Source of the DNA: Zygnema circumcarinatum
Taxonomy: Eukaryota > Streptophyta > Zygnematophyceae > Zygnematales > Zygnemataceae
Assembly (NCBI GenBank): GCA_037447605.1
Contig: CM074818.1
Location: 1,129,253-1,193,252, forward strand
Direction of reading: 5' to 3'
Length of the DNA: 64,000 nt
The notes beneath the pieces were generated by a model. That model was not told the DNA's origin, made no database searches, and saw nothing but the letters and a program-made list of their open reading frames with translations. Positions 48,421 through 59,050 of this stretch are shown piece after piece (the stretch's first letter is position 1; the number at the start of each line of letters is the position of its first letter). Position numbers and translations under genes: made by a program.

Positions 48421-49086
48421 AAAGCTTGCTGTCTGTCGTCATCAGCCGCCCTCATGCCCACTGCAAACTCCAGTCGCAGTTCTGTTCCAATACGGAATGG
48501 GCACTGTCATGAAAACGAGGCATGCTGTGCCACAGCTGCAAAGGCATGCTGTGCCATGCTGCAAATGCTGTCCACAACTGAAATGGCGGCACAAGGACAC
48601 ACAAGGGACAAGACAACGTTCTGCAACTTACTGTTCCTGATCAAGAAACGACGCGACATCTCAACGCCCATAAGCTGTCAGGCACGAGGGTTTGCTCTGC
48701 AAACACCACTAATTGAATGTGCAGAAACTGGAAAACAAGCGGATGCACAAGCAGCCGTACAGAAAGCCAGAATGTTCCTTTCCGAGGAACTGGCTGCAAA
48801 CAATAGCATTGGACAAAGTTCTTGCGAAACAAGGGCCTTAGGCGGCCTTTCATTCAGAAACAACTCATATTCCGAATGAACAATGTATTCTCTACAGCCC
48901 CGTATAGCCGCAAACTCTGCCATCACGTAGACCAGCTAAAGGAGCTTCTCCGGATGCCCTCAAAGGCGTCTGCTAGACGCCTTCATGCCGACTTCTGGCA
49001 GGTAGCTTTGCCCAAACATAGAAACACCGAAAGGGGAGGGCCACATGCACGAGCCGGTAATCACTGAGCAGTCGAGAGAGAGTTTC
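48421..49086. other. Intergenic 3' flank of GH81 copy 2
   Basis: AT/GC-balanced sequence with one 230-codon open frame running in from 48181. It is likely chance: its first half is the repeat block and its second half has no family pattern. Confidence 0.4.
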
Positions 49087-52000
49087 TCACACCGCAGGTG
49101 TGCGTGTGTACACCCACCACAAGAGATTGGAGAGAGAGTTCCCTCCATCGAACTGCGCTAATGATTGAATGTTAGCCAGAGCTTCCGACGGGTCATAGAG
49201 AGCCAACAGGGCCCAGATGAAACCATTCCATTCATCCGTTGCCTCCACTGTAGAAGCAAGTGCCCATGGAACAAATTGCCTCACATAGTCGATATCCGAG
49301 AAAAGCCACTGTGTAATTGGCGTAATGGGAAGCACTTGAATTCCAAGACGTGCTCGCCGTGCTTCTGCAGGTGCAAACCAGAGAGAAGAATCTCTCATGC
49401 CGGACCAGAGAACCCCAACTACACGGTTCGCTGATGTGAACACGGGATCGTAGAGAGTGGAGTTCTCCTTCACGTGCCACAGCAGCTGAGCAGTATGGAC
49501 CTCAAATTGTGCCAACGTACCGCTAAGGCTCACCAAGGAGGAGTCATTGAAGGCCAAGCCAACCAAAGCAGCTGCATAGTACGCATTCACGGCTTCACTC
49601 GTGCTCTCCTGATTGCGTCCGGCTGAGAATTCAAATAGGCCTGATGCCCACGAATGCAGCACGTAGGGATCAAAATGCCGCAAAACAGGGAAATAAGGGT
49701 CGTCGGGATTGGCAGCCAGAATGTCGCGCACAAGAGAATAGATTTGAAGGATATAAGTTTGACCCCAGTCGGCATTGAGCTTTGTAAGAACGGCCGCCGC
49801 ATAAAGAAAGTAGCCGTAGTGATAGTGGTGGTCGTTGTACAGTCCTAGGCCAAAGTCCGCTCCCTGCAGTGGTTCATATTATGTAGTAGGTGAGGGAATC
49901 AGTCACGATGGTCGTCAAAATATAGGGCTATGAAACGGCGGAAACAAGCGTAGCAACATCATGAAGAATTGTACTATACAATGACACTCCAAATTGCCCT
50001 AACATAATCTAAAGTTCGTTCGCACTGCTGACAGACAGTAAATATACTCCAGAGTGCATTTTTGGTTGGCCAATTCCCCAGGCAGTTTAAGCACCGACAT
50101 TAGGAACAATGGTGTGATATCCTATACTGGACATGAATGATTTCTGAAAAGCGCAAGGCACTGTTGCCATCAATATTTTCCCCTCCCTCCGATCACTTTG
50201 ACCAAATATCAGTCCATCTGCAAAGAGAACTTGGCCTTGCAGATGTCATCTCCAACACTAGACGATAAGCAAGTCAGACCACCTCATGAGGACAAGGTGC
50301 AAGGGGACAGAAAGTTCGGCAAACAGTGCGGAAGGTTACTATCTCACCGAATTTGAAGCTCCGAGTTGGCTCACAATACCACCCCATCGGCTATCATACA
50401 GCAGAGCATTGCCAGAAAAAGTCCCAGAGAACCACGGGGTAAGGTTATCCTCGAGATACGATGCAACTATAGCAGCCTGCTCGGGTAAATCTGCTTCCTC
50501 TGCAATCAATGCGAGACGTGCTGCACGAGCGATGGCCTTCCCAAAAAAGTAGGTATCAACGTCGGTAATGGGGGCAAGCTGGGCAATATCCTGCAAAAGG
50601 GGAGCCGAAAGGAATCAGACGTCATGCAAAAAAAAACATGTGATGTCACCAAGCATCCTTATCCTGTCTCATCCATGTTTGCAATCTATTCAGCGCAGAG
50701 GCCTACAAAGGTCCTACCTGTACCACGGCTTCTTGCAATGTTGCTAAGTTTGCTTCGTTGGATATGCCATTTGAGGAGTACCAACCGAGGGTCGCAGAAT
50801 TTACATCCACCACCCAACTCGTGCCAACTCGCGAAGCAGCATGGCCATCCATTGTTTCGTATGTGACACTAGCAGCCCGCAAATCTGGTGAACTGGCAGG
50901 AACTGTTTCGGTGAAGGCCGTCTCATTCTTCTGTAGAGGAAACCTGTGCACTGCAGCATAAGCAGCAAAACGATGCACATCAATTCATGTTATACTGGCA
51001 TCTTACTGACTGAAGAAAAACGAGCCTTTCGCCTTCAGGTCAAATTTGCATCTTGCTTTCATCAGAAGTTTCAAAGCCAAACTGGTTCCACTTCGCACCT
51101 TCAAAACTAGCCTTACCGTTCAATCAGTCCGCTATGAGTATCTTGACCAGCCGAGTATCTTGTTAATGCAGACTTATCAACTGGAAGATTCATGCAGGAT
51201 ATGTCAAGGAAAAGGTATATAAAAGTGCAACAGTGAACCTCAGTGCTGTGCACAGATTTTCTCAGTTCTGAAAATTTACCATCCATCTACCGAAGTAAGA
51301 TAAAACCTTCCAATGTCTCACAGAGCTACACTCATAACGACCCAACCTCCAGCACCCGTGGCAAAAAAAAAAGGGGTCAATGCCTACCCGGAAGCGTCAA
51401 CATGAGGAGTTCAGATTCAGGCAGCGTTCCGAAGCTCTTTGACTGCCAGTTGTAGCTAATTTGGAACTGCCCAATGCTTATGTCACATCCTGTCGGATAA
51501 ACCGAACTGTAGTAGTCAAGAATACTCTCTGCAGAATACTGGTTTGCGGGCAAGAGAGCCACGCGGATCACTCCAGTGAAAGGGGCTGCAGCAGAAATCG
51601 TAGTGGACGTGTTGAGAGAGGAAACTGAAACATTGAAGGGCTCGGATGAATAAATCAACCATGTCTGTAAGATGGGCAAAAAATTCGTCCATCATGCAAC
51701 AGACATTAGTCATCCATCATTAGGAAAAGTATTTCCAATAGACTGTGGATTCAGAAAAGAAGGAAAGTCGACGCATAAAAATCAGAGAAACAGATATTTG
51801 ACAATAGTGACACAGACTACTCCCAAGAATGTGCGAAGGTCAGGATGCCATAGGCGCACCATGACAAGAGACTGAGGGACAATCCAGCAGCGGTTCATCT
51901 CACCAATCCGCTGCTAAATTCGGCTTTGTATCTGCTGCCAGCTGAATCGGAAGTGAAGTTAATCAACGTATACATCGTAGTGAAGACAGGTGTGGCGCCA

Positions 52001-53376
52001 ACGAGGATGAAGGTGAGGTATGGACTGCCCCGGACTAGAGGAACAGTCAGAACGTCACTCCATTGGAACGTGACGCTGAGCTTGTCGTATGCAGCAATTG
52101 TGGGAGAGGGCAGACCCTCTGCCACTGTCAATATCAGGTCCCTCATGAAGGCCTACAGGAAATCCCGACCAGAGGTAAAGGATAAGTGAAAGGTTTATGA
52201 TCCGAAGCTGCACAGAAGGTAAGCTGCCAACAGAACAATTCGGCAAGTGAACATTGGACAGCGAAAGTGCTTTCTAAGTCAGACATGTACAACTGAACTC
52301 AGTGAAAAGGAAGGCCTGTAGAACAGCATGGGATCAGCACGACGAAATTAAACTCACAAAGCCAGCAACTATTACGGCAAAAAGAAAAAAATGCACAAGA
52401 TGAAAGGCAGAAAAGACCGGACAAGACTGGGAAAATGAAGTCAGGTTAGGTAGAAACAGTTTATATATTTGCATACACGGTAATCGGAATCAACAAGTCA
52501 TAGTGAAAAACCATAGCAAATGCAAATAAAGTAATGAAAAATGATGGATACAAAATCAAAGCAACTAAAAAATCAAAGACAGACTTCAACGAGTTAACCG
52601 CGTAACCGCAGAAAAACCACGAAAGGGTCAAACCTGCTACTTGACAGATTAGTAGTCATCTTTGCCAGGAATTATCCTACTCCTTTAAACCATGTCATCC
52701 AAAGCCAACCTAGGCAATAGAAATAAATCATTTGATATTAGCAATAATAAAATTAGTACCTGAGTTACCATCGCTGAAGTCGCTATCCGTCGAGGGTAAC
52801 CAAAAGCAACGCCGGATGAACCCAACTGAACCAGATAAGGCGAGATCAACTCCGGCGAGGCTCCCGCATTCAAAACATAGTTTTGCCAAAAAGAGTTTGT
52901 TGGAAAGGGCGGCTGCCAGTGAGTTCACGAAGTTTGGAAGACATGAAATAAGTAGCCTTACATTCCAAGACAGTTTCCAGATCACTTTTCAAGCGAGAGA
53001 GAGATTTACAGACATCTAGCAATATGTCAGCGAGACTACTCTTGCGCACAGCTAAAAGTAATGCTCTTTCCAGGACTTGTGAGCAAAAAATTGAGGCTTT
53101 TTAAGAAAAATAAAATGTTTGAGCAAAATAGGAAGCGCTCCTCATCACTGGCCTTACCTTGCCTGAAGTCATACGGGAGGGACATCAAGTGCTTTCACGA
53201 TGTCCCCTCGCAAGTCCTAACTACAGCTCCAACGAGCGAAGATGAAGAAATGCTTTAAACGAGAGGCTCGGAGAAATGTGGCATTGTGATGAGCTCACCG
53301 AAAGGTTAGACGCAATAAATGGAGTCGGTGGAGGTGCAACAGTGGACGCGATGGCCGGAAACCCTGGAACTGCCAT
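49087..53376 (-). CDS. GH81 endo-1,3-beta-glucanase, copy 2
   Basis: Tandem paralogue of copy 1 with the same seven-exon structure (complement): 53299-53376, 52760-52912, 51904-52152, 51388-51664, 50718-50950, 50348-50590, 49087-49863, giving 669 residues. Exons 1, 2, 3 and 7 have exactly the same lengths as in copy 1 (78, 153, 249, 777 nt). The start is MAVPGFPAIASTVAPPPTPF, then PFPTNSFWQNYVLNAG. Catalytic region: DFGLGLYNDHHYHYGY in exon 7, then HSWASGLFEFSAGRNQESTS with the conserved Glu pair. It ends SNLLWWVYTRTPAV. Introns are longer than in copy 1 and AT-richer, and exon 7 has moderate GC. No signal peptide is seen, so secretion would need another route or an unplaced exon; a cytosolic or receptor-like role as in the elicitor-binding group is possible. 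Confidence 0.93.
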
Positions 53377-54498
53377 GATTCCCCTCCCAGAAGGAAAAAA
53401 AGCTGGTTCCGCAAAAACAATGCGGTTATTGCAGGAACATGAAGATGGATTTCGTCAGCTTCTTCGACGCTATCGCAGGCCAATAGTGGAACAGGAAAAA
53501 CCACGGAGGCAGTCGCCCTTGTGCAGTCGGCCTTCCCATCCTTCAGAGAAGAAATACGAAAGCAATCCGCCCCCAAGGCCAGCGGCTCCCCTTTCGAGGC
53601 AGAAAGTGGCGAGGCCGAATTCTCCCACGAACACGAGCCGGCCCGAGGAGGCGGAGCGCCTCCCAGCGCGTGCCTGCCCTCCTCCGCCATGGCGGCTCCG
53701 CCCCGGCCCGCGTCGCTGCTCTAATCTCCGCGGAAGCGCCGCGCCGACGGGCTGACGGCTCGGCTCGACTGGTCCGCAGCCCAGCCAAGCACCGCCTGGT
53801 TTTTGAAAACCGGTTTGAGGCGGGAAACTAATAACTGGTAATTTGGGCGAGCGAGCGTCTGCGCTTGCCTGGATCTTGATGGCGTTCATGGCCATGGCAG
53901 CGGTCGGACGATGGAGGGTTGGAGGTTGCTCCGACCGACAGACCGCTGGAATAGCCTTGCGGGCCCCGAATGCTCGTTTCTAACTTCTTCTTTTCAGCTT
54001 ACAAGACGGACTGAGTAACGACAGGAACAAGAATGGCTTCCTCGAAACCTGAGTACTATCTGAGTATTAGGTGCTTGTCTCCACGTAAGCGTGCAAGCGC
54101 ACAGGCCCTCTCGTGCAGTCACATAACCTGCCGCACGGTGCAACCCAAGCAGCGGCACAGCCTTCGTATTTGGAGACGGGGTGGCGTCCTGGGCTTGCGA
54201 ACTCTGTGGCAATGCACAATTGTTGCAGCTCTGTGATTGTATAGCTGCTCAAGCGAAGCCATGGTTGCAAACAGGACATCAGGATAGAACAACCATGTAG
54301 AAAATAGGGCGAGTCAATCTTGCGAAAATAGTCCACGTGGAAAGAGAAACCTTCAGCGTGACAAGCATTAAATATTCCATCTCCGTAGTCTATTTCTTTT
54401 TGTATTTGTCCATCTCGCCCACGGAAGTGCAAAGAACATTTTTTCTGTTTAACTAGGTCTCGATCTCGGTTCAGGAGTGCGACACTTCTCCCAAAGAC
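53377..54498. other. Upstream region of GH81 copy 2
   Basis: Promoter-like GC-rich stretch 53560-53780, then sequence without a supported gene. A few short open frames on + (54033-54236) lack family features. Confidence 0.45.
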
Positions 54499-54665
54499 CA
54501 GTGACGGATCCAGGATTTTTTCTCAGAGGGGAACTAAGCCCAATCTGAGGGTAGGCTAAGCCCAATTTCAGCAAAAAATACATAAGATAAAATTCAAAAA
54601 AGTTGAAATTTCAAAATCTCAGGGGGAACTTAGCCCCCAGACTCGTATACGTGGGTCCGCCACTC
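54499..54665. mobile_element. hAT-like MITE
   Basis: Starts CAGTGACGGATCCAGG and ends GGGTCCGCCACTC (inverse CAGTGGCGGACCC type). It is flanked by an 8-bp near-duplication CCAAAGAC (54491-54498) / CCGAAGAC (54666-54673), one mismatch. The interior repeats GGGGAACTTAGCCC-like words in both orientations. 8-bp target duplications and CAGTG-type ends are hAT features. It is 167 bp, with no coding capacity. Confidence 0.65.
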
Positions 54666-57589
54666 CCGAAGACGGCATTTTTTTGCCGTATTCTTTGCAA
54701 GATGGACACCGCTATTGTAAAAGCAAGACTACTGACGTATCATTTATGCGAACTGGTCCTCAGATAACGAAGGATGAGTATCGACTTGCTCTTTTATCGT
54801 CAAGCGACTGTACACAAACTCTAAAAAAACGAAGATTCGGAAGTTCTTCAGTATGGACTCGCGGCCTTCTGCCTGCTGAGGGGAGGGGGAGGGGAAGGGG
54901 GAAAGGAAGGGAGGGAGGGTCTCCCTCCCTCCCTCCGCCGCAGTCCCCCGGACAATCGCTGGCCGGCCGAGTCCTCAACGAACGAGAGCATGCGCCAGGC
55001 GGACTTGGAGGGCAGACTAACAGACCAGAGTATTGACTCTTGAGTCCACAGGACGGTGCCGTAACCGGGCGGACGGACGGACGGGTGTGAATCCGGATCC
55101 GCAATTAGCTGGAATCCGCAAGTGTGAGGGAACAGCTTGAACATTTAGAACGACGAAAAAAGTTCACATGTTCAACTGTTCAAATCCACGCCTCTGAATC
55201 TTATTGTCAATCCATTTGAATCAGGTTATTATGAGAAGTAATTACCTTAACACGCGTTTTAAAGTGTTCCAAAAGGTTAGTTTACGGTATTGCAGAGCTC
55301 TTATGTGCGTCTCCATCATGAGATCAGTGCCGATTCTATATACTTCTGGTTCGTCTAAGTAAGCAGGTTGTAGTACGATGGCCTCCGTGCGCAGGACAAA
55401 AACTAAAAACCCCAATGGGATCTGACAAGGGATTACGGTACAGCGAAATCTCGCCAGAAAACGGAGTGTAAGACTCGTGGACTCACTGTTTTCTTGCTCT
55501 TTTGCTCTTTTCTTTTCTGCTCTGCTCTCTGTGATTCAGTCGATGTTGCCAACCTGCTCTGAAGAATGCAGAATCGCCGAATGTCGTCAAGTCAGTGAAA
55601 GAGTAAGCGAGTGATCTGAATCAGGCTCTGCCAGCTAGCTAGCTCCTGATACGCCCATTGTACGTGGACTTGTCCTCCAATGCCTCGATGTTCCTTCCTC
55701 TCCTGCTCCTTTGCGACCAGTTCCTCGTGGTTCCCCCTGCTGCTTTTGTCCATGTACATTCGATGGCCTCGCCATCATGCGATCAATGCCCCTCCCTCTT
55801 TTCTCCACCCGCACTCCAGATTCAGGTTGGGGCGCAGGACGGCCCGCGATTCCATGCCACGGTACATCGCAGATCTGAGATTCCCCCAACGCCAATTCCA
55901 CGAGTGATTCACGTGCGCATGCTGATGTGCGGACGCAGTCACATGTCCCATGACATGACATCATGACATACCATGACATGACATCATGACATGGCCCCTC
56001 AGTCGGGCCGGACGCCGCGCAACAACAAAATCTTCCCGATTTTAGGGTTTGCAGGGTGCATCCGTCCGTCGGAGACTCTTAGCAGAGCCAGGCAGACCGC
56101 CGCCCGCCGTTGATTTCAAGCGAAGGACCAAGCGACGCGGAATCTACCGTGGAGGAAGGACCCGGCGAGGTTAGCACTGCCTTCCACATTTCCGCTGCGC
56201 GGTTCTATGATCATGCGGCCAGTTGGCTCCGGGAGCCTGACAGATCCACCTCATCCTATCTTCCATTCGCGAATCTCGACCGTCCATCTCAATCTTCTGA
56301 ACGCCAACACCGATGCCCTCATCTCACCGTAAACACCAACGGCCATTCTTCTACAACGTACAGATTTTCGACTTTTTATTTTTTCATGTTGTCGGGCGGC
56401 ATCCTAAAAAAATAGGACAAAAAAATGCTAGGAGCACAGGGCAAACAACCAATAGTCAGACTTCTGTTCGACGGCCTAGTGAATAAACTTTATCTCTCAA
56501 CTAAGAGTGCAGTGCTCAGATTCACTGATGTAAACGGGAGTAGAGTGAAATCGATGAATGAAATCCATAACGGCACGATTGTCTCCAGAAGACTCTACTT
56601 TCCGCTAAATTAATTCCCTCCACTCAATGCAGAGTCATGAAAAGCCAACTCGGAGAATCCACAGAAACAAGACACTGACAGATGCTAGAAGGCAGGATAT
56701 GAGGACACATACGACAGGACATTTCACGCGGCACAGAGCTATTGACCCTGTATCGGCAGTACATCGGTTGGCTTCATTATATTCCTTAATCAATCCGTTC
56801 ACAATATTGAGCACGTTAACGCTTCAAGGGAACTCATCTGGTCTGCTAAAGGAATGCGAACACCGAAAACAGGAACCTCATCCAAGCCACAACCGCTTAA
56901 ACATTGAAAGGCCACCTATCACTACCACACATGATAAAAAAAACATGTATCCACTGCATAAAGCCCAGATATATATTCAGTGTCCAAAACACAAAATGAC
57001 ACATCTTATTGAAGATAACAATTGCCACCTAGACGCCGCAGTGTACACTTGAAGCAGCCTGGCGAGACCGCTTCGATCTAGAGCTGCGTTACCTGATTCG
57101 AATCAATTACAAACTGCAAGTTGGCACCTACTTTATACAGCTGGACAGCAAGAATGATCAATCCAGGTAAAATAATACCGGTATCGACGAGCTTTCAAAA
57201 ACACTGACACTAGCACCTCGTTTAAGACTACACAAGCTGCCGTTTCAGATTGCGCCTTAACTATCGACATAAAAAACGCGCAGTTCACCGGCCCGTCAGC
57301 GGCGAACTCCAGCAGACCTCTACCAGAACTCCTACCCTCACAAAGATAGCTGTGTACAAGACACGCCGTTCCACTCCGCCAAATAAGGTCAGGTCGCAGG
57401 GCCGCTCCCAGGGACTCACACACTGCTGGGCGCAGCATGCTCGATCCTCTGCAGACAAGCCGTGCGACCCTAACAGAAACTCCAAAATATATATGGCTCT
57501 ATGCACATTGCACGGGCAGGCACCGCGCCTCAGCCGGGTTTGATGACGAGGGGGAAAAAAAGCCCTCCACTCTAACACTAGGAACAGAC
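54666..57589. other. Repeat-rich intergenic stretch
   Basis: Contains a GGGAGGGAGG tract (54880-54940), a copy of dispersed repeat R1 (55705-55800), a CATGACATGACATCATGACAT tandem block (55948-55992), and AT-rich sequence 56350-57060. Splice-like short segments exist on the minus strand at 57092-57450 (for example TTTGTAATTGATTCGAATCA between acceptor and donor signals) that may be further exons of the gene at 57590-58316. Confidence 0.4.
55705..55800 (+). repeat. Dispersed repeat R1, copy 2
   Basis: Reads CCTTTGCGACCAGTTCCTCG, TGGTTCCCCCTGCTGCTTTT, GTCCATGTACATTCGATGGC, CTCGCCATCATGCGATCAAT, GCCCC, matching the copy at 25262-25365 in inverse orientation. Confidence 0.75.
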
Positions 57590-58316
57590 CTCGCAGTAGT
57601 ACACGTAGCGTAAATGGTCTGACACGGAACCATGCCGGCCGTCCCACCCAGTCTGGTGCTGCCCCGCTCGTGCATGAAGCGCACATCCTTCACAATAGGA
57701 TTCCCAGCGCGGCTGGGAGGTGACGCACAGAAGGGCGGGGAGCAGGCTGGGACGCCACCGTCATTTGACGTCACAAATTTGTTCTGAGAGGAGTATAAAA
57801 TGAGAAAATGAGAACAGCATCCGAAGGTTCGGTAAAAACGTAGATTGAAGAGAGAGCGACGCAGATACACAAGGTGAGGAAGTACCCTAGGTCACGAATC
57901 CTCACCTTGCAGAGGAAGATGTCTAGGATTTCACGACCGATTTCCTCGTCACAACGGTTTGGCACACTGCATGATCGGAGCAGGAACACGTGCAGGCGTC
58001 AATATCACGTGGGCAAGCACAGCGGCATCATCCAGAAATGAATCTCATCACGGGACAGTCCAGTCGCTCCCCATCGCGCACAGACGACGCATCACAGAGA
58101 CGTAGCGAGAAACAAAACACCAACAGACCAGGGCTAGAGCCAGCAGCAAAAAAAGTTGGAAGAAAAAAACCCCGGAAGTGATAGATATGACGTAACAACG
58201 GCATGTGGCCTCACCTGCGGCGCCTTCTAGACTTGACAACATCCGCAGCGCATTCAGGAGCAGCTCCAAGGCGAACAGCCCGAGGATACACTACTGCCTC
58301 CTCTCCGTTTTCCTTC
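57590..58316 (-). CDS. Probable unrecognised gene, internal exons
   Basis: I do not recognise it. Three minus-strand exons with canonical acceptors and donors join in phase: 58215-58316 (KENGEEAVVYPRAVRLGAA, then ECAADVVKSRRR), 57906-57966 (VPNRCDEEIGREILDIFLCK) and 57590-57712 (PRWESYCEGCALHARAG, then DGRHGSVSDHLRYVYYCE). The joined segment is Cys-rich (CxxC-like spacing in SYCEGC) and charged. The 5' exon would lie toward the GC-rich block at 58540-59040, where a CCATGGCG start exists at 58585-58592 on this strand. The 3' end is unknown. This rests on phase agreement only. Confidence 0.4.
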
Positions 58317-58539
58317 CTGCATCCTGTCGCAGCCCGCATGCGCCTCCTCTCGTGCATGTCGGACCCGCAGCAGTCGAGTCCTCTGCAAGCGGCGACCTGC
58401 TGCAGCGCAGCCAGGGCGAGACCGGGGCCTCCACGTCCCGACAGAAAGTAACTTATTTACACTCAGGCCGGCCCAGACCCCGCTCCAGCACTCAGTCCCG
58501 AGTGCGCTGCCACTTATCGGGACGAAAAGCGCATCAGCG

Positions 58540-59050
58540 GCTTTCAGCAGCGGCGGCAAGTACAGCAGCCGCTGGGTCCGCCCGCCATGGCCGGCCGCAG
58601 GCAGGCAGGGAGTCAGACGGCAGGGCAGAACGTGGGGCGCGTCTGGCACGACCTCCCTCCCTCCACCCCGCCCCTCCCGCGCGGCCGATAGATATCTGCA
58701 GCAGGGCCTGCGACGCGCGGCCGCCGTGCGCGACGACGTGCGACTCCGTGCGACTACCCGCTGCGACCGCCCCGCGCACCTACCCGCCCACGGCTCCTCC
58801 TCGCGGGCGACGTCGCAGCACCGAGGGACGTCAGTCGCAGGAAGTCGCCAGGCGAGTCGCCAGGGCCTGGAGCGACTGGCGGAGGGCGGGCCTGCGATCT
58901 GCGTGCGATTTGGGCGGGGCGGGCAGATTCGGACTTTTGCGAGCGGCGAGCAAATCTGGCGGCACGGGCGGGCGGCCCACAGGGCGGCGGGGGGGGGGGG
59001 GCGCCCATTGGCTGTGGTACGGCCCGGGGCGGGGCGAGCCGGGGCGGGAG
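58540..59050. promoter_or_regulatory. CpG-island-like GC-rich block
   Basis: About 500 bp of very GC-rich sequence with many CG dinucleotides, resembling the promoter blocks before other genes of the window. It would fit as the promoter of the minus-strand gene below 58.3 kb. Long frames here on both strands are composition artefacts. Confidence 0.45.

Noticed and set aside
48181-48879. 232-codon + frame between the GH81 genes
   Set aside because: First half is the CCAATGG repeat block; no homology pattern in the second half; no splice support.
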